DNA from: Psychroflexus salarius | GTDB taxonomy: Bacteria > Bacteroidota > Bacteroidia > Flavobacteriales > Flavobacteriaceae | Assembly (NCBI RefSeq): GCF_900129035.1 | Contig: NZ_FQTW01000006.1 | Span: 112,237 to 176,236, forward strand | Length of the DNA stretch: 64,000 nucleotides | Reading direction: 5' to 3' | Notes under the pieces: generated by a model | What the model was told of the DNA's origin: nothing | The model's database searches: none | Seen by the model: only the letters and a program-made list of their open reading frames with translations | Position numbers and translations under genes: made by a program | Shown: piece after piece, positions 17,665-26,400 of the stretch | Position numbering within the stretch: the stretch's first letter is position 1 | Layout: every line of letters begins with the position of its first letter

Positions 17665-17868
17665 CTAAATTTTATGAATATTTTTAATTGTTGGGTAGAT
17701 TTGTCTAGCTGTTCTACCATTATCATTTTCATTAATAATGGTTTCTAGTACATCAACTATTTTTTTACGATGCATACCTGATAAGTCATCTTCTGTTAGT
17801 TTATACTTTTTTTGAATTTCCGGCTCAAATAAAATGTCCTTGATTATTTTGGTTCTTTTGTTTAGCAT
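17665..17868 (-). CDS. Small protein between helicase and ATPase
   Basis: 67 aa, basic (MLNKRTKIIKDILFEPEIQKKYKLTEDDL...). The sequence suggests a helical DNA- or protein-binding module, but no family is recognised. Its start overlaps the helicase 3' end by seven bases and it ends three bases before the ATPase start. Tight coupling on both sides makes it a real gene and probably a stoichiometric component. Confidence 0.7.
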   Translation of the reverse strand: MLNKRTKIIKDILFEPEIQKKYKLTEDDLSGMHRKKIVDVLETIINENDNGRTARQIYPTIKNIHKI

Positions 17869-20057
17869 AATTCATTTATAATTTGGTCAATGTTCAATTC
17901 ATATTTTTCACAAATTGAATTGAGTTCATTTTTAGTGTCATAGTAATTCATAGATAAGCTTGAAAAATGTGCAACACGTTGTAATTCTGTTTTAACTTGG
18001 CTTCTTTCCATTCGGTAGGTATCTGCGCTAGCATCATTTAATGGCGGCACTACTACCATATCATAAATAATAGCATTAGCTTTATCTTTGTGCTTTCTCA
18101 AAAGACGTCCTCTACGTTGTATAAATTGTCTAGGATTACCTGTACTACTTGCAAAAACACCTACCTCAGCTCTAGGTACATCTACACCTTCATCGAGCAT
18201 TTTCATAGCGAAAAGCATTTCAATTTTTCCTTCAGAAAAGCCTTTTAAAATTCCGTTTAAATCTTCATCATCGGCAGTGTAGGAATTGAGCTTTAAATTT
18301 GGTTTAACATCTATTGAAGCGCGTATAAAGTCATTTAGCATTCTTTCGCCATCACCAGATTCATCGTACACAAAACCTTCAGGCACATAGGTAAACACAT
18401 ATTTTAATTTTTCTTTATTGTTCAGCTCTTCAACAATTTCTTTAAAACACTCTATTTTATTTTGGGCTTTATGAATAATATTTTTCCTTGATAAAAGTAG
18501 TTTTTCAACCATAGGGTCATTTTTAAATTGCCCTTTATCAAAATCAAAATAGATCAATAACTTCTTAGAGATTTCTATGTATTTCTCTAGTTCTTCACTC
18601 TGTAGCTCAACAATCTTAGGGTAATATTTATATTCAGTGAGTCGTTCTTCTTCAAGTGCGCGCTCCATACTAAATGAATAAATGTAAGGTGGCTTATCCT
18701 CAAAAAATAAATCGATTGCATCAGTACCTTCTGGATCATAAACTCGTTTAGGTGTTGCAGACAGGCCGATTTTTTTCTTAACGCCTACATCTTGTAAGAT
18801 TTTTTTTATTTGACTTGCACCCATATTATGAGCCTCATCAGCAATCAATAAAAATTGTTCTTGTATTTTATTAAAATACTTTTGGAAACGCTTTGTAACA
18901 AAACTGCCATAGGTAGCAATCATTACTATATCTTTATTAATGCCCCAAGAAAGGTTACTTGTAAAATTAGCGACATCTTTTTCCCATTTGTTGCCTCCGC
19001 CAATTTTGATGATATTTTTAAAATTAAATGCTTTAACTTCTTGTTCCCACTGGTTTAATAAAGCAATTGAAGGCACTAAAACAATAAATTGGTAGGTTTT
19101 GTTTTTTTTATATTCTTCTAAGGCACAATTAAGCGACGTTATGGTCTTCCCTGTACCTGTCGCCATAGCAAAAATCCCTTTATAGTCGTTTTCAACCCAA
19201 TTTTTATAAGCCTGCTTTTGATAATCTCTTGGCTCGTCAAATGGAAAACGAGGCTCGTTTTCTATTTTCTCAATGATAATTTCAAATCGTTCTTTTTTGG
19301 TTTGATAAATTTCTTTAAGTTTTTTGGTATAACTCTCAGAGCTTAAATTAATGCTTATTTGCAGTAATTCAGTTATGGGCCTTTCAACACCTACTTCATC
19401 AATAGCTTGTTGAATTTCATTTTTGCTTAAATAGGTATATTCAGAGTGTTGTTGGTTAAATACTTTTTCAAATCGTTTTCTTTGCTCTTCGATTCTAACT
19501 TGACTAACAGGAGAATTCCATGGGACTTCCACCTGAAAGCTTTCTGCATTTTTTACAATTCCCGCCAAGGTAAAATTCATGCTACCTTGGGTTAAAATGT
19601 AGTCTTCACCATCAAAAAATAACATTTCTTTGCTGTGGCTTAAACTCTGCTTACCGAAGCTTACAGGTTGTATTTGTAGTCTATTTTCTTTAATGAGATA
19701 TTTTAAACAATCAAAAAAGTGTTGCCCATATTCATCTAAGCTTTCTTTTAATTTACGTAAATCCTTAACCAATTTAGAAACTTCACCGTAGTCGTTTAAC
19801 TCTGGCTCAGCTATTAAGTTGTCAAAATCTAATTTTGTGTAATAATGGTTGGTAATCATTCGCATTGTACCACCATTATAGATAAACTCCGCGAAACTTT
19901 CTGACAACACCCGAAAAGCGCCTGTATTAAAGTATCCCAAAAACAAATCTACTGTTTTTGAAACCGGGAAAACTTCATTATAGAACTCCAATGGTATATG
20001 CTCAGAATCTGAGCTATAGGTATAGGAATCAGGAAATTTGATTGACTTAAATGACAC
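17862..20057 (-). CDS. PLD-domain superfamily 2 helicase, putative phosphorothioation-dependent restriction enzyme
   Basis: 731 aa, GTG start at 20057. The N-terminal part resembles a phospholipase D-type nuclease domain: SLSHSKEMLFFDGEDYILTQGSMNFT with HSK at 141-143 and GSMN. The helicase core follows: Walker A MATGTGKT (298-305), DEAH (407-410), GLSATPKR, and QFIQRRGRLLRKH (about 654-666). A PLD nuclease fused to a UvsW/RapA-type helicase fits the family I recall as DNA phosphorothioation system restriction enzyme. It leads the four-gene minus-strand operon. The likely job is to attack DNA lacking phosphorothioate. The start codon lies inside a TTAACGTGTC motif also present at dndC. Confidence 0.85.
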   Translation of the reverse strand: MSFKSIKFPDSYTYSSDSEHIPLEFYNEVFPVSKTVDLFLGYFNTGAFRVLSESFAEFIYNGGTMRMITNHYYTKLDFDNLIAEPELNDYGEVSKLVKDLRKLKESLDEYGQHFFDCLKYLIKENRLQIQPVSFGKQSLSHSKEMLFFDGEDYILTQGSMNFTLAGIVKNAESFQVEVPWNSPVSQVRIEEQRKRFEKVFNQQHSEYTYLSKNEIQQAIDEVGVERPITELLQISINLSSESYTKKLKEIYQTKKERFEIIIEKIENEPRFPFDEPRDYQKQAYKNWVENDYKGIFAMATGTGKTITSLNCALEEYKKNKTYQFIVLVPSIALLNQWEQEVKAFNFKNIIKIGGGNKWEKDVANFTSNLSWGINKDIVMIATYGSFVTKRFQKYFNKIQEQFLLIADEAHNMGASQIKKILQDVGVKKKIGLSATPKRVYDPEGTDAIDLFFEDKPPYIYSFSMERALEEERLTEYKYYPKIVELQSEELEKYIEISKKLLIYFDFDKGQFKNDPMVEKLLLSRKNIIHKAQNKIECFKEIVEELNNKEKLKYVFTYVPEGFVYDESGDGERMLNDFIRASIDVKPNLKLNSYTADDEDLNGILKGFSEGKIEMLFAMKMLDEGVDVPRAEVGVFASSTGNPRQFIQRRGRLLRKHKDKANAIIYDMVVVPPLNDASADTYRMERSQVKTELQRVAHFSSLSMNYYDTKNELNSICEKYELNIDQIINELC

Positions 20058-20062
20058 GTTAA
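20053..20062 (-). repeat. TTAACGTGTC motif at the helicase start
   Basis: Reading on the minus strand the motif contains the helicase GTG start codon. It is the third copy of the 10-mer also found at 8720-8729 and 9118-9127. Confidence 0.5.
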
Positions 20063-20158
20063 GTTATTGACTTGGTTAAGAAGCTTAAAACTAACGAATA
20101 TAACTTTAACCATCAAATTTTTTTAAAATTTCCAGTTCAGTTAAAACCAAATAACAGC

Positions 20159-20869
20159 TTAAGGGATTACTTTTACATCACTAATCGGAATCTTAAAACC
20201 CCATAAACGGCGTTCTTCAGGTAAAGGAAAACCAGCTTTGGTCGGTTGCCAGTTAAGCCATTCGGCTGTAATCCCATCAAACGGAATAATACGCACCCAA
20301 AGTTGCATACTTACAGGAATGTGTTGTTCATTAAGCGTCCAAAGATAGCTGTCGCCTGGCGTACTACCGCCCGAAGTGTAAGTTACCAATAACTTGTCTT
20401 GCCCATCTGCCCGGATTAATTGTCGTTTGGTGCCAGGGTCAAACAGCTTATGTGGGGCTATTAACCAAAAGCTATCGTTATTAAAATTTTTTTCAGCATA
20501 AGCAATCGCCTCGGTTTTGGCTTGGCCTGTTAATTCGGTATCGCCTTTGTAAGCTTGGCTTTGCTGGGGCGACTTGGTTTGCAAATTAACTTGATAATCC
20601 TTCCATGAGACCTGAACTTGATGTTCTTGTTTAAACCATTTATAATGGTTAGTCTCACGAAAGCTCCAATGTATGACTTTGGCTTCGGTAAAGGCGTTAT
20701 GATTAATGGCTTCTAGCATCTGCTGTGCTAACATATCAGCAGCTTGTCCGCTTTTGCCAGATGGCACAGGCGCGTTGTAAACCAATTTTAAAACGACGAA
20801 GCTAATGAGTAATAAGCCTACTAGACCAGCCAAAACTTTTAATAAGCCGCGCAAAAAGGTTTTAAGCAT
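20159..20869 (-). CDS. DUF6544-like membrane-anchored protein
   Basis: 236 aa. One N-terminal TM segment (LLKVLAGLVGLLLISFVVLKLVY, about 9-31) anchors a soluble domain with WSFRETNHYKWFKQEHQVQVSW, FWLIAPHKLFDPGT and YLWTLNEQHIPVSMQLWV. I recall this as a conserved hypothetical family of Bacteroidota; the DUF number is from memory and may be wrong. It has a lipocalin-like or beta-rich look but no motif that gives a function. It follows the ABA4-like gene by 15 bases and is likely cotranscribed. Confidence 0.6.
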   Translation of the reverse strand: MLKTFLRGLLKVLAGLVGLLLISFVVLKLVYNAPVPSGKSGQAADMLAQQMLEAINHNAFTEAKVIHWSFRETNHYKWFKQEHQVQVSWKDYQVNLQTKSPQQSQAYKGDTELTGQAKTEAIAYAEKNFNNDSFWLIAPHKLFDPGTKRQLIRADGQDKLLVTYTSGGSTPGDSYLWTLNEQHIPVSMQLWVRIIPFDGITAEWLNWQPTKAGFPLPEERRLWGFKIPISDVKVIP

Positions 20870-20884
20870 TTGGTGGTCGTTTTG

Positions 20885-21322
20885 TTATGAATTGTTAGTT
20901 GAAGTTTTGGCTTTAAATCTGTAAATCGATCGCACCAAGGTATAAGCCAGAAAACCCACAGGACCAAACATAAAGCACAAGAGCAAACAGGGAATCATCC
21001 AAGCATGCGGAATATTGTGTTTTTGCGACTGCTGCAACAGCCAATGCCCCACTAATAAGTCAAACACTAAATAATGAATCCATCCCGTTAGTATGGCTTG
21101 ATCGGTGGCAAATAAAGCTTTAACACCCGCTAAAGTCGAAAAAGCTTCTGCGTTAAATTGGTCTAAGCCGGATAGTACACAAACGGCATACACCAAAGCC
21201 ATAAGCACCGCAATGATGTAGACCACTAATGGCCGCCATGACTTCTTCGGAAAAAACACCAAACTTATCCAGGCGGGCAAAACCAAGGCATTAACCAACT
21301 GAAAAACAAATGCTGCTGTCAT
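20885..21322 (-). CDS. ABA4-like (DUF4281) membrane protein
   Basis: 145 aa, four TM helices. The core GWIHYLVFDLLVGHWLLQQSQKHNIPH and CLLLCFMFGPVGFLAYTLVRSIYR are characteristic of the ABA4-like family. In plants ABA4 takes part in neoxanthin formation; the bacterial role is unknown, with carotenoid modification a possibility. It forms a pair with the membrane-anchored protein downstream. Confidence 0.85.
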   Translation of the reverse strand: MTAAFVFQLVNALVLPAWISLVFFPKKSWRPLVVYIIAVLMALVYAVCVLSGLDQFNAEAFSTLAGVKALFATDQAILTGWIHYLVFDLLVGHWLLQQSQKHNIPHAWMIPCLLLCFMFGPVGFLAYTLVRSIYRFKAKTSTNNS

Positions 21323-21745
21323 GCTAAATTTTTGGGTTGAAGTTACAATAAAAACAAGTAAAACCCAATGGCTCTATTTAAAGCCTATTGAAGCTATGAC
21401 GCAAAATCTACAAGGTGAATTAAATACAACTAAAAGAACAGCAAGCGAACTAAAATTTACACTTTAATTTAGGCATCAGTTGAAGCATCTCACTAAAGAG
21501 ATCCTTGGGGGATACTTAGGGGATACTTAGGGGTAACTAGGGCTTTAGTCAATTTAAAAAAACAGATTTAAAACACAACCAAGCAAAGCTTATTACAGTC
21601 CTAAATATCTGGAAGTATGTTAAAAATAAAACAGCTTTACAACACAACAAATAACTTAAAAAGCAGCTCGCTTTATTAAAGTCATAAAAAGTCAAGTTAG
21701 AATTTATATTTTTTAGTATATTTCAATTAAAATAAGCTAGATGAT
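21323..21745. other. Intergenic with a G-quadruplex-forming run
   Basis: No gene. It contains the G-tract cluster annotated at 21508-21543. The rest is AT-rich and should hold the divergent promoters of the ABA4-like and four-helix-bundle genes. Confidence 0.5.
21508..21543 (+). repeat. Tandem 11-bp repeat fitting the G-quadruplex pattern
   Basis: Four G-tracts, GGGGG (21508-21512), GGGG (21520-21523), GGGG (21531-21534) and GGG (21541-21543), separated by ATACTTA, ATACTTA and TAACTA. Loops of 7, 7 and 6 bases fit the canonical G3+N1-7 rule. In a low-GC intergenic region such a run is unexpected. Confidence 0.65.
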
Positions 21746-22348
21746 ATGAAATTAACAAAATTAAAATGGGCAGGCGCACTACTTTTTATGATGTTGGTCA
21801 TTATTGCCACAAATTTTGTAGACCGCCATAACTTCGAAAAGGTGCAAGACAGCATTAATAGTATTTATAAAGATCGTTTAGTGGTCAACGATATTATTTT
21901 TGAAATTAACCTGTTACTGCAAGAAAAAGAACTGGCTATTTTAGAACAAGATGAAGCTTTTTATGGCCGTAGAAATAAAGAAATTAATACTGAAATTAAT
22001 CAACTACTTGAAGACTTTAAGGCTACAAAACTCGTCCCGGTTGAAGCAACGACGCTTAACGATTTAGAGCAGAATTTAGACCAACTTTACCGCCTAGAAA
22101 ACAAGTTAGGTCAAGCACCTCAACCTTATAAAGAACTACAAATAAAAATTAATACACTCGAAACCAACTTACACAGTTTAGCCAAAATTCAGTTAGAAGA
22201 AGGCCGCCGCCAATTATTTATCGGTAAAAAAGCCATCGCCTCGGTAGATTTATACACCAAGATGGAAGTTTATATTTTGATTTTTTTAGCATTACTACTT
22301 TTAGTGACCTTATTCTATAGACCTAAAAAAACCAAGACAACCAACTAA
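21746..22348 (+). CDS. Four-helix-bundle sensor-like membrane protein without output domain
   Basis: 200 aa. TM segments at about 9-24 and 174-191 enclose a helical periplasmic domain of the MCP four-helix-bundle type (RHNFEKVQDSINSIYKDRLVVNDIIFEINLLLQEKELAI). It ends shortly after the second TM with a basic tail (RPKKTKTTN), so no methyl-accepting, HAMP or kinase domain is present. Similar stand-alone proteins occur in Bacteroidota. They may sense ligands for a partner, but none is next to it. Confidence 0.7.
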   Translation: MKLTKLKWAGALLFMMLVIIATNFVDRHNFEKVQDSINSIYKDRLVVNDIIFEINLLLQEKELAILEQDEAFYGRRNKEINTEINQLLEDFKATKLVPVEATTLNDLEQNLDQLYRLENKLGQAPQPYKELQIKINTLETNLHSLAKIQLEEGRRQLFIGKKAIASVDLYTKMEVYILIFLALLLLVTLFYRPKKTKTTN

Positions 22349-22373
22349 TACTACTTTATATAAAACACTTAAA

Positions 22374-22655
22374 TTATACACTAAATAAACCCACTGCTAA
22401 TTCTACCCAAACTAGAAGTAGCATAACAAATAACAAGACTATTAAGCCATACTTAAACCACTTGCGCTTTGCAAATTGTATAATAAAGAATACACCATAA
22501 CTAAAGCTTAATAGTAAAGCACCCATAACTATAAAATCTAGAATAGACCAATTGACTTCTGGTGTTAGTTGCGTGGCCACAAAGGGAATAAGCAGAAGGC
22601 TTAAAGCCAATAGAGGAAAGAAAGAATTTATTTTTCGTTTTGTTTTCATAACCAA
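22374..22655 (-). CDS. Small membrane protein, three TM segments
   Basis: 93 aa with hydrophobic stretches at about 12-28, 36-61 and 70-90 and a basic N-terminus. No family recognised. It is the last gene of the minus-strand polysaccharide-export cluster, 44 bases after the Wzz-like gene, so it may be cotranscribed or independent. Confidence 0.55.
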   Translation of the reverse strand: MVMKTKRKINSFFPLLALSLLLIPFVATQLTPEVNWSILDFIVMGALLLSFSYGVFFIIQFAKRKWFKYGLIVLLFVMLLLVWVELAVGLFSV

Positions 22656-22699
22656 TCAAAATTAATCTAATATACCCAGATAATTTTAATCTGATTACA

Positions 22700-23728
22700 T
22701 TAAGCCAGTTGTGTTATTTTGTTTTTTAATTTAACTAAAAAGCAAAAAATAACGTATAAGACTATTAGGGCAAACCCTCCTAATAGCAGTCTAACATACC
22801 ACTTATAATGATTGTTAACCAACGGAGGTATCGGTTGATCTATCACTTGTATAAATGGCTTAATTGACCTAAGATGTACTTTTGCAAATTCAGTTTGCCT
22901 GATAAGCTCGTTTAGCATTATTGTATTAGATTTTACATCAACTCGCTCCTTAATAGATGGAAGACGTTTAGCTGTTAAAGCGGGATTTAAAGCGAAATTA
23001 TTATCATTTTGTACAGCTACCGCTGTAAGATTTTTATTAAGAATATCTTTTATAGAGTCTCTTTGTCTTTGTAAAATAGCTAAGTTATTTTTTGATCGTT
23101 TAATCTTAGTTTTCGTATAAAAGTCTTCGACTGTTTTTAGAAGGTTTAATGCTAGTTGCTGGGCAAACCATTCATTTTGATGTGTAACCGTTAATTTTCC
23201 TAGTGACTCGTCTTGAGTGATATCTATATTAGATTCTACTAAAGACAAGTATATAGAGTTAAGCAAGCTATCCTTTTTTCGTGTGAATGAAAGGCTATCT
23301 TTAGAGTGTTTCAGCGTTTTTAACACATCATCCTTCAGGTATATTTCATCTAGCAGTGTGGTGGTATCATTGTTAAACACTACTGGTTGCTCTATTGCAT
23401 TTACAATCATTTTTCTTGATGTAAAAAGTGTGCTTAAATTTTCATCTAAGAAGGTTCGGCCAGGATTAACAATTAACCACGGGTATTCTGAAGAGTTTAT
23501 TTTTTCAGGAAAGTCTAAAACTTCATTCTCAACAACATAGCTAATCGTGGCTGTGTAAGTTAGCGGATTATACAACGGATACATTAAGCCTAAAAATGCG
23601 CCGATTAAAAAGCTTAACAATAATTGTTTTTTTTTAGTTTTTAAATAGCCTACAAATGCCAAGAGCTTTCGAAGAAGTTCTATTAAATCTATTTCGTCAT
23701 TTTGTATTAGTGGTTGATTAGTTTGCAT
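22700..23728 (-). CDS. Wzz-like chain-length determinant protein
   Basis: 342 aa. Wzz/Wzc-type N-terminal domain: cytoplasmic start with NDEIDLIELLRKLLAFVGYLKTKKKQ, TM1 at about 38-57, a long periplasmic part with coiled coil (RSKNNLAILQRQRDSIKDIL), and TM2 at about 312-333. There is no tyrosine-kinase domain. Such proteins set the chain length of capsule or O-antigen and sit opposite a Wza-type channel. The gene follows the SLBB protein by 17 bases, so the two probably form one export machine. Confidence 0.85.
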   Translation of the reverse strand: MQTNQPLIQNDEIDLIELLRKLLAFVGYLKTKKKQLLLSFLIGAFLGLMYPLYNPLTYTATISYVVENEVLDFPEKINSSEYPWLIVNPGRTFLDENLSTLFTSRKMIVNAIEQPVVFNNDTTTLLDEIYLKDDVLKTLKHSKDSLSFTRKKDSLLNSIYLSLVESNIDITQDESLGKLTVTHQNEWFAQQLALNLLKTVEDFYTKTKIKRSKNNLAILQRQRDSIKDILNKNLTAVAVQNDNNFALNPALTAKRLPSIKERVDVKSNTIMLNELIRQTEFAKVHLRSIKPFIQVIDQPIPPLVNNHYKWYVRLLLGGFALIVLYVIFCFLVKLKNKITQLA

Positions 23729-23745
23729 CTTGTTGATCTGAAATT

Positions 23746-26082
23746 TTATCGAATAAAAATTCCAAGTAAAACAGCACCTAATGTTGCAAGTGTTGAAGCC
23801 ACACCTATCACTTCGTTAAGGTTGAGCTTATCTCGTTCTGGCTTTGTAGGAACCATAATTGTACTACCAGGTTTAATTTTAGGATAAAACTTAAATCCTA
23901 AAAAGCTTGAAGTATTTGCAGCCGACCCATTACTATAGGTCACAAATATTTTATTTTTAGCACCAAGACTGTTAGTGCCTCCTGCATTTTTAAGATAATA
24001 TCTCAAAGTTTTTCCTTTTTCATAAACTAGTTCAGTTTCAAGCATGACTTGACCTTGTACAGAAACTGTTTGATTTTTTTCTGGAACCTCAATCACATCG
24101 TCAGGTTCTATTCTAAGCATTTCTGAAGCGCTTAAACGCTTCAATGATGACCAATTAATAGGAATTATTTTTTCAGCTCTTACTATTTTGATGGCATTTA
24201 AATTGGCTTCATCATTAAAACCTCCAGCTCTTTCAATAATGTTAGTTATATTATCAATCCCTTTTATCAAGGCATATTTCCCAGGATAAGATACTTGACC
24301 CTTAACCGTGACGATAGAAGGAGTCTCTGAAGTAATTACTCTTCTAACAATTACATAGTCTAAAGGTGATAATAAAAATGACTCTGCTACATCAGGGTTT
24401 TGAGGGTCTATCGTTAAGTTAAAGGTTTTGATTTGATCTTGGTCTTGAGGTATATACTCATCAACTATCAATCGTCGATAAACATCTACACGTTTTGAAG
24501 CTTTATCTGTAAAATAGCCCGCCTCTAGCAGTAAATCGTAAAGGGTTTTACCCTTAAAGAAGTTGTAATTCCCGGGAAATCTTACCTCACCCTCTATAAA
24601 GTTTTTATAGGTATCTAGTAGTTTTTCGTCATAATAAATCACGAGTACATCTTCTTTTTGAAGAATGAGATTAGCTTCTTGGTCTCCATTAAGCAAATCC
24701 TTAAGATTAACACTGATATATTCTTTGGTAAGATTATCAGTTTGCCTGATTAAAGATGCCCTTGGTAGAAAAACATTTTCTTTTAAACCATCAGCCTTCT
24801 CAATGAGGTCTTTTACTCTTAAGGTGTCTTGTATTGACAGACTGTAATTACCCGGACGATACACAGCTCCTTTAATTTGTACACGATTTCGGTATCTATT
24901 TAAAATTTTATCAACCCTTATAACATCACCAGATTTTGGTTGATAAAATTTATAGTTAGATTGGTTTAAATCGATTATTTTTAATTCTTTGTCGGTTTTT
25001 TGAGTAACTAAGATTCTATTTTTGTAAGCCTCTTCTGTGAATCCAGATGCATAATTAACAATGTCTTCAAGAGTTTCTCCTGGGAGGATTTCATAGATAG
25101 CAGGTGTTTTAACTTGACCTGCTAAATAAACCCTAGAATTATAAGTCGGTATTCGAATCAGGTCATTGTCCTTTAATGCTAAATTAGCAGATTGATCGCC
25201 TTTAACTAGAAAGTCATACAAATCAATTTTTTTTATTATTTGGTTATTTCTAATCAGTTCTATAATTCTGTAAGAGCCTAGATTATTTGGACCGCCTGCT
25301 ACAAAAAGTGCATTAAATACTGTACTCATAGAGCTTAGGTTGTAATTTCCTGGCTGCGCTGAACCAATTATAGTTACATTGATAGTTCTGTATTTAGATA
25401 TTGATACTGAAAGTTGACTTCCTCCTGTTTTTAAGGACTTAAAAATAGTTGCTACACGCTGTTTAATTCTAGATATTGCAGGCTCAAGCTGAAGTCCGCT
25501 CAGGTGTATTGAGCCAATATTAGGTAAAATTAGCTTTCCATTTTTTGAAATGATGAGTGACTGATTAAATTGTTGTTCCCCGAACAATACAATCTCTAGC
25601 TGATCTCCAGGGCCAAGGATATAGTTGGCTGGTGTAGGTTGATTTTGATTAGGCTCGAAGCTTAATGCCATATCATTAAACATTTCAGAGCCAAAGACGT
25701 TGTTACTAACAATTAATGTGTCTAAGGTTTTGTAAATTGAATCTCGCTGCCTGTATGAATAATAGGTATTTAAATTTTTAGATACTTCTGTGCTATCTTC
25801 AATATTAAAATCTTGATTAGAATAGATATGCTTAGTATTTTTTAATCTCAATTTTATTTTATCAAACTCACTTTCATCAATCCCTTTAGATTGAGTAATC
25901 AAGGCTAATTGATCTATTGTTAAATCGCGCTTTTCGAGCTGATATTTTAAATTTTGTATTTGAGAATCGCTAAATTGAGATGCCTTAATAGAGCTTAAAT
26001 CTTTTTGCAAGAACAAGTCTTGTGAGTAAGTGGTACACCAAGAGCAAATTAAAAAAAAAATTAGGGCAAGTGTATATCTCAT
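23746..26082 (-). CDS. SLBB-domain polysaccharide export protein (Wza-like)
   Basis: 778 aa with N-terminal signal peptide (MRYTLALIFFLICSWCTTYSQ). The Poly_export segment is about 150-235 (YILGPGDQLEIVLFGEQQFNQSLIISKNGKLILPNIGSIHLSGL), then six or so SLBB domains. These are recognisable by V.I.G.V..PG.Y....  repeats such as VTIIGSAQPGNYNL, VQIKGAVYRPGNYSL, FIEGEVRFPGNYNF, VTVKGQVSYPGKYAL and VSVQGQVMLETEL. A C-terminal hydrophobic helix ends in FIR. E. coli Wza is about half this length; multi-SLBB versions are common in Bacteroidota. It forms the outer-membrane channel for exopolysaccharide. Confidence 0.9.
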   Translation of the reverse strand: MRYTLALIFFLICSWCTTYSQDLFLQKDLSSIKASQFSDSQIQNLKYQLEKRDLTIDQLALITQSKGIDESEFDKIKLRLKNTKHIYSNQDFNIEDSTEVSKNLNTYYSYRQRDSIYKTLDTLIVSNNVFGSEMFNDMALSFEPNQNQPTPANYILGPGDQLEIVLFGEQQFNQSLIISKNGKLILPNIGSIHLSGLQLEPAISRIKQRVATIFKSLKTGGSQLSVSISKYRTINVTIIGSAQPGNYNLSSMSTVFNALFVAGGPNNLGSYRIIELIRNNQIIKKIDLYDFLVKGDQSANLALKDNDLIRIPTYNSRVYLAGQVKTPAIYEILPGETLEDIVNYASGFTEEAYKNRILVTQKTDKELKIIDLNQSNYKFYQPKSGDVIRVDKILNRYRNRVQIKGAVYRPGNYSLSIQDTLRVKDLIEKADGLKENVFLPRASLIRQTDNLTKEYISVNLKDLLNGDQEANLILQKEDVLVIYYDEKLLDTYKNFIEGEVRFPGNYNFFKGKTLYDLLLEAGYFTDKASKRVDVYRRLIVDEYIPQDQDQIKTFNLTIDPQNPDVAESFLLSPLDYVIVRRVITSETPSIVTVKGQVSYPGKYALIKGIDNITNIIERAGGFNDEANLNAIKIVRAEKIIPINWSSLKRLSASEMLRIEPDDVIEVPEKNQTVSVQGQVMLETELVYEKGKTLRYYLKNAGGTNSLGAKNKIFVTYSNGSAANTSSFLGFKFYPKIKPGSTIMVPTKPERDKLNLNEVIGVASTLATLGAVLLGIFIR

Positions 26083-26111
26083 TATTATTTTAATATTAGA
26101 AAGGTTATAAA

Positions 26112-26142
26112 CTAGGTGCCTGTATTTAAAACAGGCACCTAG
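26112..26142 (-). terminator. Strong hairpin between the 65-aa gene and the SLBB gene
   Basis: CTAGGTGCCTGT (26112-26123) and ACAGGCACCTAG (26131-26142): a 12-bp perfect stem with a 7-base loop. The following minus-strand sequence is only weakly U-rich (TTTATAACC). It may act as a partial terminator or RNA stabiliser, separating expression of the T9SS genes from the export genes. Confidence 0.6.
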
Positions 26143-26202
26143 AATTAGAAACTATGGGGAAGCTTACTAACTCACACTATAAGATTAAAGGATATTTTAA
26201 TC

Positions 26203-26400
26203 TCAAGTAAATTTTATTTTTTTAAAACCATATACTACACCTATAATCAATCCAAAAGTTACATAGTTCGATATTGGTGCTGCTGGCTCATCATTGACAT
26301 CATCTTCGAAACCAAATTCATCCTCAAGGGACTGACTGTTTGCTATTTGAAATGAAAATAAAAATAACAGTATTACTGAAGCTTGTTTTAAGAATTTCAT
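26203..26400 (-). CDS. 65-aa exported peptide with PAAPI motif and C-terminal TM
   Basis: Signal peptide (ILLFLFSFQIANSQS), then an acidic stretch EDEFGFEDDVNDEPAAPI, a Gly-containing TM helix (VTFGLIIGVVYGF) and a basic end KKIKFT. The layout, PAAPI + TM + basic tail, recalls the short flavobacterial PID-CTERM-type proteins with a putative sorting signal; this is from memory. Its ATG overlaps the stop codon of the giant T9SS protein gene (TAATG). A clear paralogue sits at 63061-63264, again directly behind a T9SS protein gene. Confidence 0.75.
   Translation of the reverse strand: MKFLKQASVILLFLFSFQIANSQSLEDEFGFEDDVNDEPAAPISNYVTFGLIIGVVYGFKKIKFT

Noticed and set aside
20058..20158. Right-hand attachment repeat of the dnd island
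   Set aside because: Compared with the left edge at 8140-8271, no convincing direct repeat, tRNA or integrase was found.
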